NCBI GenBank assembly: GCA_029248525.1
Contig: JAQWJE010000046.1
Coordinates: 31,282-95,281 of the forward strand
DNA length: 64,000 bases
Origin: Candidatus Binatia bacterium
Lineage (GTDB): Bacteria > Desulfobacterota > Binatia > UBA12015
Reading direction: 5' to 3'
The position numbers and the translations under genes were made by a program. The notes below the pieces were generated by a model that did not search any database, was not told where the DNA came from, and worked only from the letters and a program-made list of their open reading frames with translations. How positions within the stretch are numbered: the stretch's first letter is position 1; each line of letters starts with the position of its first letter. Shown here in pieces: positions 1 through 7,978 of this stretch.

Positions 1-1
1 C

Positions 2-346
2 GACAAGATCCCGGGCATGAAGCGCGAAGATGTCGAACAGTCCGAGCGCAAAACCTTTTGCTGCGGAGCCGGCGGTGGTCAGTTCTGGAAAGAGGAAGAA
101 CACGACACGGCTCGCATCAATGTGACCCGTCTTGATCAATTGATGGAAACCGAGCCCGATACCATCGCCGTCGGTTGTCCCTTCTGCACGACCATGATGA
201 GCGATGCCACCAAGACCAAGGGGATTGAGGAACAGGTTCAGGTCAAGGACGTCGTAGAACTGGTCGCTGACTCCCTCAAGCGCTCGGAGCCTCGAGAAGA
301 AGGTGCCGCTCCGGAAGCCAGTGAGACGACGATTGAGGAGAGCTGA
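2..346 (+). CDS. CCG-domain (Fe-S)-binding protein, 3' end
   Basis: C-terminal 114 residues of a gene that begins before the window. The segment CCGAGGG near the start and the later GCPFC are the paired cysteine motifs of the CCG domain. That domain is found in heterodisulfide-reductase subunit HdrB/D-like, glycolate-oxidase GlcF-like and glycerol-3-phosphate dehydrogenase GlpC-like electron-transfer proteins, where it binds an unusual Fe-S centre. After the domain the protein ends in an acidic, low-complexity tail (EPREEGAAPEASETT). The domain points to a membrane-associated redox enzyme that passes electrons from an organic substrate or electron-transfer flavoprotein. The exact substrate cannot be told from this end alone. 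The next gene overlaps its 3' end. Confidence 0.8.
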   Translation, partial: DKIPGMKREDVEQSERKTFCCGAGGGQFWKEEEHDTARINVTRLDQLMETEPDTIAVGCPFCTTMMSDATKTKGIEEQVQVKDVVELVADSLKRSEPREEGAAPEASETTIEES

Positions 347-893
347 GGCGCGCCCGGCGGGACTCGATCGTGGGACGAATACGCGATCGGGCTTGCCGGC
401 ATGCCTCATTGCGAGCGTCGCGTTTATCCTGCTCCTGCTGGCGGGATGCGGTGAAGGCAATGCGCAAACCGACCCCGTAGCTGAACCGAGCCCGCGGCCC
501 GACTATCCGACCGTCCAACTGGAACCTCTCGGGGGAGCCCCCGTAGAGGTTCGGGTCGAGATCGTGGCAACCCCGGAAAGCCGTGCGCGCGGTTTGATGT
601 TCCGGGAGTCTCTGACACCGGGCACCGGAATGTTGTTTATCTTTCCCGAAACCAGACCCTTGTCGTTCTGGATGCGCAACACTCCGATTTCGCTTGATAT
701 CCTCTATCTCGACCCCTCCGGGACGATCATCAATATTCATCGGAACACGACCCCCTACTCCGAGAAATCGCTGCCCAGTGAACGCCCGGCGCGATTCGTA
801 CTCGAAGTCCCTGGCGGTTATTGCGCCCAAGTCGGCGTGCGGGCCGGCGACCGTGTCGAGTTAGGCGCGCTCGCCAGGACGCCGGCCACCTGA
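303..893 (+). CDS. DUF192 family lipoprotein
   Basis: A 196-residue protein. A hydrophobic stretch ends in the lipobox LLLAGC (Cys at about residue 49), so it is probably lipid-anchored in the envelope. The rest is a DUF192 domain: RGLMFRESL, then GMLFIF, then FWMRNT and SLDILY, the family's characteristic order. DUF192 is a small beta-rich domain of unknown biochemical role, usually exported. The start is uncertain. The GTG given here overlaps the previous gene by 44 bp and gives a long Arg-rich n-region; GTG at 321 or TTG at 393 are alternatives. Family assignment is firm, function unknown. Confidence 0.82.
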   Translation: MPLRKPVRRRLRRAEARPAGLDRGTNTRSGLPACLIASVAFILLLLAGCGEGNAQTDPVAEPSPRPDYPTVQLEPLGGAPVEVRVEIVATPESRARGLMFRESLTPGTGMLFIFPETRPLSFWMRNTPISLDILYLDPSGTIINIHRNTTPYSEKSLPSERPARFVLEVPGGYCAQVGVRAGDRVELGALARTPAT

Positions 894-1002
894 AAAGACG
901 GCCGGGCCGCTCGATAGCCGACATGGACCCTCGAACCGCCGAGGCAACCGGTGACTCGGTCTCCCGTGGCAGTGACGGGCTTGCCTTGCTACTTTTTTGC
1001 TC

Positions 1003-2121
1003 GTGATTATCATCCTCAAGCCAGAAACCCCGCCGGACTCCCCCGACGTTCAGAAAGTCCTTGATGTAGCCGCGGAATTCGAGGGAGTTCAGGCACGCAA
1101 GCACGTCGTCGAAGGTGCCAGCCGATCCTTGATCGAAGTCTACCTGATCGGAGCGACAGGTCCGGTGCCCACCGAGGCGTTCGAGAAACTCGATTGTGTC
1201 GAAAGCGTCGTTCGTGTCTCGGAAAAATATCGGATCCTGGGCCGCCATAAGGGACAGGTGGAAGCTGTCGGGTTTACCTATCAGGGTCTGACCTTCGATC
1301 AGGACTCACTGCATGTGCTGCCCGGGCTCTGCGCGGTCGACTCTCGCCAGAGCGTCGAGGAAATGTTTGCCGCGCTCAAGGACGCCGGCATCCAGACTTC
1401 TCGTATGGGTGCCTACAAGCCCCGCACCAGCCCCTACGACTTCCAGGGACTAGGCAAGGACTGCCTGCCCTATGTCTTCGAGTTGGCCGGGAAATACGAC
1501 GTCAAAGTCATCGCCATGGAGATTGTCCACGAATCCCAGATCGACGAGATCAACGAAGCACTCGATGCCGCCGGCTCACCCACCGGTGTCCTGCTGCAGG
1601 TCGGCACACGCAACGCGCAGAACTTCGAGATGCTGAAGGTGATCGGCCAGCAGCAACGCTTCCCCGTTCTTTTCAAACGAGGCATGGGGATCACACTCGA
1701 AGAATCTCTGAATGCCTGCGAATATGTGGCGAGCGAGGGCAACCGCAACATCATTCTCTGCCTGCGCGGCATGAAGACAAATCTCGGAGATCCGCATCGC
1801 AACTTCGTCGATTTCGGTCACGTTCCCGTTGTCAAAAGGCTGACGAGGATGCCGGTTTGTGTTGACCCCTCGCACTCGGTCGGCCGCAAGGAACCGGCCC
1901 CCGACGGCATCACCGACATCCAGCATTGCACAGCACAGGGAGTCATCGCGGGCGCCAATATGGTACTGGTCGACTTCCATCCGGATCCATCGAAGGCTCT
2001 CTGCGATGCCCCGCAGGCTCTCACTATTCCCGAACTCGCACCTTATCTGGAAGACATCCAGATTGTCCGGGAGGCCTATGAGAAGCGTCGTGCGCTGGCC
2101 GCGCGCGCCGCAACCGCCTGA
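1003..2121 (+). CDS. aroF: 3-deoxy-7-phosphoheptulonate synthase, type I-beta-like, divergent
   Basis: Predicted first enzyme of the shikimate pathway, condensing phosphoenolpyruvate and erythrose-4-phosphate. The N-terminal 75 residues resemble the ferredoxin/ACT-like regulatory domain of Thermotoga-type enzymes (CVESVVRV). The barrel carries GAYKPRTSPY, RNAQNF, FKRG and DPSHS. The metal-ligand Cys (GLCAVD, residue 110), His (DPSHS) and last Asp (LCDA) are kept. Several usually invariant positions differ: GPCAVE reads GLCAVD, CERG reads CLRG, and the Glu metal ligand in VEVHP is Asp (VDFHP). GTG at 1003 gives the typical MIIILKP start; TTG at 997 is also possible. ApaG follows 7 bp downstream. 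It may be a true DAHP synthase or a specialised paralogue. Confidence 0.85.
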   Translation: MIIILKPETPPDSPDVQKVLDVAAEFEGVQARKHVVEGASRSLIEVYLIGATGPVPTEAFEKLDCVESVVRVSEKYRILGRHKGQVEAVGFTYQGLTFDQDSLHVLPGLCAVDSRQSVEEMFAALKDAGIQTSRMGAYKPRTSPYDFQGLGKDCLPYVFELAGKYDVKVIAMEIVHESQIDEINEALDAAGSPTGVLLQVGTRNAQNFEMLKVIGQQQRFPVLFKRGMGITLEESLNACEYVASEGNRNIILCLRGMKTNLGDPHRNFVDFGHVPVVKRLTRMPVCVDPSHSVGRKEPAPDGITDIQHCTAQGVIAGANMVLVDFHPDPSKALCDAPQALTIPELAPYLEDIQIVREAYEKRRALAARAATA

Positions 2122-2128
2122 ACCAGTC

Positions 2129-2512
2129 ATGGCGACCGCAACAACAGAGAACATTCGGGTGAGTGTCCGAGCACTGTATCTCGAAGATCGCTCGGATCCA
2201 GCCGAAGAGCGGTTCGCCTTCGCCTACCAGATCCAGATTGCGAACGAAGGCACCGAAACCGTGCAGTTGCGCCGTCGCCATTGGATCATCACCGACGGAA
2301 ACGGGGACGTCGAAGAAGTCGAAGGCGAAGGTGTTGTCGGCGAACAACCCGTTCTGCAACCCGGTGCGGTCCACGAGTATACCAGTGGTGCGATTATCGA
2401 GACGCCTTTTGGAACGATGGAAGGCACCTACGAAATGCACGCGGGCGAGGGGCATGTCTTCCGAGCCGAAATCCCCAGATTTTCCCTCGAAAGGCCCGGC
2501 ACGCTTCAGTAA
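2129..2512 (+). CDS. apaG: ApaG family protein
   Basis: A 127-residue protein covering essentially the whole ApaG/DUF525 domain, an FN3-like beta sandwich. Recognisable family features are FAYQIQIANEG, RRHWIITDGNG, a GEGVVGEQP turn and GTMEGTYEM. ApaG proteins are linked to Co2+/Mg2+ resistance phenotypes, and the fold also occurs in F-box proteins; the biochemical role is unsettled. The ATG start is 7 bp after the DAHP synthase stop codon, so the two are probably cotranscribed. Length is normal for the family. Confidence 0.92.
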   Translation: MATATTENIRVSVRALYLEDRSDPAEERFAFAYQIQIANEGTETVQLRRRHWIITDGNGDVEEVEGEGVVGEQPVLQPGAVHEYTSGAIIETPFGTMEGTYEMHAGEGHVFRAEIPRFSLERPGTLQ

Positions 2513-2592
2513 TCACGGGGCACCCGCAAGCCCTTCACCGAGGTCTCCCCACCCCGCTTGGACCTGACGCGGCCAGAAGCTAGACAGACTGC

Positions 2593-3804
2593 ATGCAGGC
2601 TATTCAACGCGCGATTCATCATGTGGCGATTGCTCTCTTTCGAATCTTCTCCCAGTTGTTGCCGATTTCGATCCCGGTCACGTTCGCCGGAGAAGACGCC
2701 ACTCAGGAACTGAGTCGCGCGATCGGCCGACTGGGTATCCAGAAGGTCCTGATCGTGACCGACAAGATCCTGGTCGAACTGGGGATTGTCGGACAGGTCG
2801 CAGCGAAACTGGAAGCCGCGGGCGTCGCCAGCGTGGTTTACGATGGCGTCGAACCCAACCCGACTTTCGACCAGATCGATGCCGGACGTGCACTCCTGCG
2901 GTCCGACACTTGCGGCGCAGTAGTCGCGATCGGCGGAGGCTCCCCGATGGATGCCGCCAAGGTCATTGCGGCCTGCGGCACCAATTCGAAAGATCCACGC
3001 AAGCTTGCCGGGATGATGAAGATTCGAAAGCGCCCGCTTCCCATATTCGCCCTCCCCACCACGGCCGGCACTGGCTCCGAAGTCACGATCGTGGCCGTTG
3101 TCTCGGACACCGAAACGCATGAAAAAAAGCAGTTCATCGACCCCAAACTGGTACCTCTGATGACCGCTCTGGATCCTGCCTTGATGGCGGGCATGCCACC
3201 TCATGTCACCGCGGCCACGGGCGTCGATGCTCTGACCCATGCCGTCGAATCCTTCCTGTCGAAAACCTCGAATGACCAAACGGAAACCTATATCCGAATG
3301 GCGATTCCGCTCATTTTCGAGAACCTGCCGCGAGCATTCTCCAACGGAGATGATCTTGAAGCGAGAGGTGCTATGGCGATGGCCTCGTATTATGCAGGCA
3401 TCGCCTTCACGCGCACCAGTGTAGGCTATGTGCATGCGATCGCCCACACTTTCGGGGCCCGCTACAATACGCCGCACGGCCTCGCGAATGCCATCACGCT
3501 GCCCCACATCCTGAAGTTCTCGGCACCCGCCGCCAACGAGCGTCTCGCAGCGCTGGCCGCCATGATCGGCATCGAGCAGGGAAGCGCCGAGCAAAGAGCC
3601 GATGCTTTTCGCGCTGCGGTCGATGAACTGCTTCGCCAGCTGCAGATCCCGACACACCTCGAAGACCTGCAATTGAAGGACATTCCCTCGATCGCCCAAC
3701 AAGCCCTTGCGGAGGGCTGGGCCAATTACCCCGTACCTCGCTACATGGAGCAGGCCGAATGCGAGGATATTCTGCGGGCCATCGCACCCGCGTCGGTTCG
3801 CTAA
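2593..3804 (+). CDS. Iron-containing alcohol dehydrogenase
   Basis: A 403-residue group III (Fe-type) NAD(P)-dependent alcohol dehydrogenase. The dinucleotide-binding motif GGGSPMDAAK and the substrate-side PTTAGTGSEV are intact. The four metal ligands are present: Asp and His in GVDALTHAVES, His in YVHAIAHTFG and His in NTPHGLANAI. The first 25 residues are hydrophobic and precede the usual domain start, so a slightly later start is possible. Family members oxidise or reduce short-chain alcohols, 1,3-propanediol, lactaldehyde or 4-hydroxybutyrate; the substrate cannot be chosen from sequence alone. It lies 80 bp after apaG and is convergent with the next gene. Confidence 0.93.
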   Translation: MQAIQRAIHHVAIALFRIFSQLLPISIPVTFAGEDATQELSRAIGRLGIQKVLIVTDKILVELGIVGQVAAKLEAAGVASVVYDGVEPNPTFDQIDAGRALLRSDTCGAVVAIGGGSPMDAAKVIAACGTNSKDPRKLAGMMKIRKRPLPIFALPTTAGTGSEVTIVAVVSDTETHEKKQFIDPKLVPLMTALDPALMAGMPPHVTAATGVDALTHAVESFLSKTSNDQTETYIRMAIPLIFENLPRAFSNGDDLEARGAMAMASYYAGIAFTRTSVGYVHAIAHTFGARYNTPHGLANAITLPHILKFSAPAANERLAALAAMIGIEQGSAEQRADAFRAAVDELLRQLQIPTHLEDLQLKDIPSIAQQALAEGWANYPVPRYMEQAECEDILRAIAPASVR

Positions 3805-3846
3805 CCAACTCTGGCAGAACTCTCGAGCCTCACCTCGACAAGGCGG

Positions 3847-4893
3847 TCAAACGCAGCCTCGAACAGCTCCCGCCGCCAACTGCGGAACGATCGAACCCAG
3901 CCCTTCGAAACGCGCATCCTTGGTTTGGCCGCGCACCCAGCGAACATAAATCTGCTCGAGCACCACGGCGGTCTTGAAGAGGGCAAAGGTTTCGTAGAAG
4001 CCGATCTCGCTCAGATCGAGCCCGGTTCTGGCCGCGTAGCGCTCGGCGAGCTCGTCGCGTTTGAGAAATCCGTCGAGTGTCGAGACGCCACCAACGGTCC
4101 CGCGGCCCATATCGTCCGTCGCCTCGGACCAGTAGCCGAGCAGCGTACCGAGATCGACCAGAGGGTCTCCCAGGGAAGCCATATCCCAATCGAAGATTGC
4201 GACCAGACGCCCGGGATCGTCGGCGCCATACATGCAGTTATCCAGCTTGTAGTCATTATGCAGCACGCTCACCGACTGGGGGACCGGAATATGCTCCAGA
4301 CACCAGGCCGCGGCTCGATCCATATCGGGAATCTCGCGGGTCTTGGCGGCTTCCCAACGCCCCAACCAGCCCCGCACCTGTCGCTCCACAAAGCCGTCGG
4401 GGCGCCCGAGCGTCGAGAGTTCCGGGGTCGAGGTATCGACCAGATGCAGGTCGGCGAGAGCATCGACGAGATCCTCGGAGATACGCCGGCGCAACGCCGG
4501 ATCCTCGGGCAGGAAAGCGGGCCATTCCGAACGGATCACGTACCCTTGTCGCCGTTCCATCACGAGAAAAGGCGCCCCGAGCACACTCTCGTCCTCACAA
4601 AAGCCCAGCGGGCGTGGCGAATGAGGGAATTGCGGGGCCAGACCTGCGAGCGCTCGAAATTCGCGCCCCATATCATGCGATTTGGGGGCCACCGGACCGA
4701 GCGGCGGACGTCGCACAACCAATTCCTGATCTCCGAAGGAAACCATATAGGTCAGATTCGCATGTCCCCCGTGGAACTGGGTGACGGACATCGGGCCGGT
4801 GAGCCCGGGGACCGTCGCCTGCAACCACGCAGCCAAAGCTGCTTCATCCAATTGTTCGTCTGCGCGAACCTCGCCGGGATTATCCATCTTCAT
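3847..4893 (-). CDS. Phosphotransferase (APH) family protein, ACAD10-like kinase
   Basis: A 348-residue protein with the aminoglycoside-phosphotransferase fold. HGGHANLTY replaces the glycine-rich loop, LHNDYKLDN is the catalytic loop (Brenner motif HxDxxxxN) and FDWDMA the metal-binding motif. This branch, found next to acyl-CoA dehydrogenases or fused to them in eukaryotic ACAD10/11, phosphorylates 4-hydroxyacyl-CoAs for beta-oxidation rather than conferring drug resistance. Assignment to that branch rests on overall motif style (ELVVRRPPLG, SHDMGREFRAL) and the lipid genes elsewhere in the window. It is a lone minus-strand gene, convergent with the alcohol dehydrogenase and divergent from the peptide transporter. 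Confidence 0.88.
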   Translation of the reverse strand: MKMDNPGEVRADEQLDEAALAAWLQATVPGLTGPMSVTQFHGGHANLTYMVSFGDQELVVRRPPLGPVAPKSHDMGREFRALAGLAPQFPHSPRPLGFCEDESVLGAPFLVMERRQGYVIRSEWPAFLPEDPALRRRISEDLVDALADLHLVDTSTPELSTLGRPDGFVERQVRGWLGRWEAAKTREIPDMDRAAAWCLEHIPVPQSVSVLHNDYKLDNCMYGADDPGRLVAIFDWDMASLGDPLVDLGTLLGYWSEATDDMGRGTVGGVSTLDGFLKRDELAERYAARTGLDLSEIGFYETFALFKTAVVLEQIYVRWVRGQTKDARFEGLGSIVPQLAAGAVRGCV

Positions 4894-5026
4894 CGAAACG
4901 CTCCTTGTCCTGCCAAAGACAATGGCGAATTCGCCCCCCCGATGTCCAGTACCAGAAGAAACTATCCTTTGGATCCGTGGCCTTTCGCTTGCTGCATCGA
5001 TCCGGGACCGTCACTATTTGCGAAGC

Positions 5027-6859
5027 ATGCGAACCCTTTCTAAATTCCTCCAAGCAACCCTCGCCGGCCTCGTCCTATGCGCGGGCGTCTCGCTATCCCA
5101 CGCCAGCCCACAGCATGGCCTGGCAATGCATGGCGACCTGAAATACCCGCCGGCCTTCACCCATTTCGGGTACGCCAACCCGGACGCGCCCAAAGGGGGA
5201 CGTTTCCGAACCTCGACGCTGGGCACGTTTGACAGCTTCAATCCATTTCTGGTGCGCGGGAACCCCGCCGCCGGACTCGGCAACATCTGGGATACCCTGA
5301 TGACGCCGTCGGCCGACGAACCATTCAGTCAATATGGCCTGCTGGCGGAATCGGTCGAGGTCGCGCCCGACCAGTCCGAAGCCACCTTTACCTTGCGGGA
5401 GAACGCACGATGGCACGACGGCAAGCCGGTCACGCCCGAGGACGTGATCTGGTCTTTCGAGACCCTGCGCGACAAGGGCCAACCCTTCTACCGGGCCTAC
5501 TATGCTGGCGTTACCGCCGTCGAGAAAACCGGCCCGCGACAGGTCCGCTTTCAATTCGCCCACGGCGGCAATCCGGAATTACCCCTGATCATCGGCCAGC
5601 TTGTCGTGCTGCCCCGGCATTGGTGGAGCGAGCGCGACTTCAGCAAAACCACTCTCGAGCCACCACTCGGCAGCGGCCCCTATCGCATAGCGTCGTTCGA
5701 GCCCGGCCGGAGCATCACCTACGAGCGAGCAGACAACTACTGGGGGGCCGACCTTCCGGTCAATCGCGGTCGGCATAATGCCGACACTCTGAAGATCGAC
5801 TATTACCGCGACGGGACCGTCGCGCTGGAAGCTTTCAAGGCTGGCGAATACGACTTTCGCCCCGAAAATATGTCGAAGGCATGGGCGACAAGCTACGATA
5901 TCCCGGCTGTCGACGAAGGGCGTCTGATCCGACGAGAAGTCCCCAACGGTCGACCCAGCGGCATGCAGGCCTTTGTGATGAATACCCGCCGTCCGATCTT
6001 CAAGGATGCGCGTGTCCGCCAGGCACTCGGGGAAGTCTTTGACTTCCCGTGGTCCAATCAGGCCCTGTTCTACGGCCAATACACCCGCACCCGCAGTTTC
6101 TTCGACAACTCGGATCTGGCCGCAACCGGCCTCCCCGAGGGAGCAGAACTCCGCGCGCTCGACGCCGTGCGGGACCAGATCCCGCCCGAGGTTTTCACCG
6201 ACGTCTATGATCCGCCGACCACGGACGGCTCGGGGAATATTCGCGCCAATCTCAAAACGGCGCATACGCTTCTCGGCGAGGCCGGTTGGAAGATCAACTC
6301 CGACACACGCCGTCTCACCAATACCGCGAGCGGCGAAACCCTGGACTTTGAAATCCTTCTCGTGGCACCGGAATTTGAACGCGTGGTGCTCCCCTTCAAG
6401 AAAAATCTCGAGCGCCTCGGAATCAACGTCACCGTCCGCACGGTGGATGCAGCGCAGTACCGCCGGCGCATGGACTCATTTGACTTCGACGTGATCGTCG
6501 GAACGTTTGGTCAGTCCCTGTCGCCCGGAAATGAGCAGCGGGACTATTGGGGGTCTGCCTACGCGCAACAAAATGGCAGTCGAAATCTGATCGGCATCGA
6601 AGACCCGGCCGTCGACACCTTGATCGAAGGAATCGTCCGAGCACCAACCCGCGCAGATCTCGTCGCACAAGTCCGCGCTCTGGACCGGGTCCTCCAATGG
6701 AATCATTGGGTCATTCCCCAATGGCATATCGCAAATGATCGCATCGCTTACTGGAATAAATTCGGCATGCCGCAAACAGTGCCTCTGATGGGTGTGCAGA
6801 CCGACACCTGGTGGATTGATCCGCAACGGGAAAAGGCACTCGGCACCTCGAAGGAATAG
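5027..6859 (+). CDS. yejA: Peptide ABC transporter substrate-binding protein, YejA-like
   Basis: A 610-residue extracytoplasmic solute-binding protein of family 5 (SBP_bac_5). A signal peptide (FLQATLAGLVLCAGVSLSHA) is followed by HGLAMHGDLKYP and FGYANPDAPKGG, the N-terminal signature of YejA. GSGPYRIASFEPG and the domain-2 residues around YRRRMDSFDFD are also typical. It would capture oligopeptides in the periplasm for the YejB-YejEF permease encoded just downstream (12 bp gap). In E. coli this system imports peptide antibiotics such as microcin C. The ATG at 5027 was chosen because the signal peptide starts there; the reading frame stays open further upstream. Confidence 0.93.
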   Translation: MRTLSKFLQATLAGLVLCAGVSLSHASPQHGLAMHGDLKYPPAFTHFGYANPDAPKGGRFRTSTLGTFDSFNPFLVRGNPAAGLGNIWDTLMTPSADEPFSQYGLLAESVEVAPDQSEATFTLRENARWHDGKPVTPEDVIWSFETLRDKGQPFYRAYYAGVTAVEKTGPRQVRFQFAHGGNPELPLIIGQLVVLPRHWWSERDFSKTTLEPPLGSGPYRIASFEPGRSITYERADNYWGADLPVNRGRHNADTLKIDYYRDGTVALEAFKAGEYDFRPENMSKAWATSYDIPAVDEGRLIRREVPNGRPSGMQAFVMNTRRPIFKDARVRQALGEVFDFPWSNQALFYGQYTRTRSFFDNSDLAATGLPEGAELRALDAVRDQIPPEVFTDVYDPPTTDGSGNIRANLKTAHTLLGEAGWKINSDTRRLTNTASGETLDFEILLVAPEFERVVLPFKKNLERLGINVTVRTVDAAQYRRRMDSFDFDVIVGTFGQSLSPGNEQRDYWGSAYAQQNGSRNLIGIEDPAVDTLIEGIVRAPTRADLVAQVRALDRVLQWNHWVIPQWHIANDRIAYWNKFGMPQTVPLMGVQTDTWWIDPQREKALGTSKE

Positions 6860-6871
6860 CCGGCCGGCTCG

Positions 6872-7978
6872 ATGGTTGCATATATCTTCAGACGTCTGAT
6901 TTTGGTCCTGCCCACGTTGGCAGGCATCATGGCGCTCAACTTTTTCGTGATTTCACTCGCACCCGGCGGGCCGGTCGAGCAGGTGCTGGCCCGCGTACAG
7001 GGCACCGACGTCAGCGCCACCGAAAGATTCTCGGGCGGCGAAGGTCGCGAGGTCGCAAACAACCAGAAACCCATGCCGGGGGCAGGCACTACCGGTAAAT
7101 ACCATGGTGCGCGTGGCATCGACCCGGAATTCATTCGCGAACTCGAAGTCCGTTTCGGTTTCGACAAACCGGCTCACGAACGCTTCTTCCACATGATCGG
7201 GAATTTCCTGCGTTTCGATTTCGGAGAGAGCTTCTTCCGCGACGTTTCGGTCGTCTCTCTGGTGGTCGAGAAGATGCCGGTGTCGATCTCGCTCGGCGTC
7301 TGGACAACCTTGCTGGTCTATCTGGTCTCGATCCCGCTGGGCGTGGCCAAAGCCGTGCGCAACGGCAGCCGCTTCGATCTCTGGTCGTCGACAGCAGTCA
7401 TCATCGGCAATGCCGTGCCGGGATTCCTCTTTGCGATTCTCTTGATCGTCGTCTTTGCCGGAGGTCGCTACCTGGACTGGTTCCCGCTGCGCGGACTTGT
7501 ATCCGACGACTTCGATCAGCTCTCCTGGCCCGGGAAAATTCTCGACTACCTCTGGCATATCACCCTGCCGGTGCTTTCCATGGTGATCGGCGGCTTTGCC
7601 AGCCTCACCATGCTGACCAAGAATTCCTTTCTCGATCAGATCCACCAACAATACGTCACCACCGCCCGCGCCAAGGGGCTCGCCGAACGACAGGTTCTCT
7701 ATGGCCATGTCTTTCGCAACGCGATGCTGATTGTCATTGCCGGATTCCCCGGAGCTTTCGTCGGCATGCTTTTCACCGGCGCCTTGCTGACCGAGGTGAT
7801 CTTTTCGCTCGACGGTGTCGGCTTGCTTGGTTTTGAAGCCGCCATCAACCGCGACTATCCCGTGATGTTCGGCACCCTCTACTTTTTCACACTACTCGGC
7901 TTGGTCATGAAGCTTGTAGAAGATCTGACCTACGTCTTTGTCGATCCCCGGATTGATTTTGAAAGCCGGGATTCATGA
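6872..7978 (+). CDS. yejB: Peptide ABC transporter permease, YejB-like
   Basis: A 368-residue inner-membrane permease with the N-terminal [19 protein letters not shown] of the DppB/OppB family and about six membrane segments. A long periplasmic insert follows the first segment (residues about 45-100), as in YejB proteins. The EAA loop that contacts the ATPase is visible near [20 protein letters not shown]. The C-terminus has [17 protein letters not shown]. It lies between yejA and the fused yejEF gene and overlaps the latter by 4 bp (ATGA), consistent with stoichiometric translation of one importer. Confidence 0.94.
   Translation: MVAYIFRRLILVLPTLAGIMALNFFVISLAPGGPVEQVLARVQGTDVSATERFSGGEGREVANNQKPMPGAGTTGKYHGARGIDPEFIRELEVRFGFDKPAHERFFHMIGNFLRFDFGESFFRDVSVVSLVVEKMPVSISLGVWTTLLVYLVSIPLGVAKAVRNGSRFDLWSSTAVIIGNAVPGFLFAILLIVVFAGGRYLDWFPLRGLVSDDFDQLSWPGKILDYLWHITLPVLSMVIGGFASLTMLTKNSFLDQIHQQYVTTARAKGLAERQVLYGHVFRNAMLIVIAGFPGAFVGMLFTGALLTEVIFSLDGVGLLGFEAAINRDYPVMFGTLYFFTLLGLVMKLVEDLTYVFVDPRIDFESRDS

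Noticed and set aside
3925..5043. Long open frame on the plus strand (372 codons) opposite the APH-like kinase gene.
   Set aside because: It is antisense to a gene with clear kinase motifs, and its translation is Arg/His/Pro-rich with no recognisable domain; GC-rich codon bias leaves such frames open.
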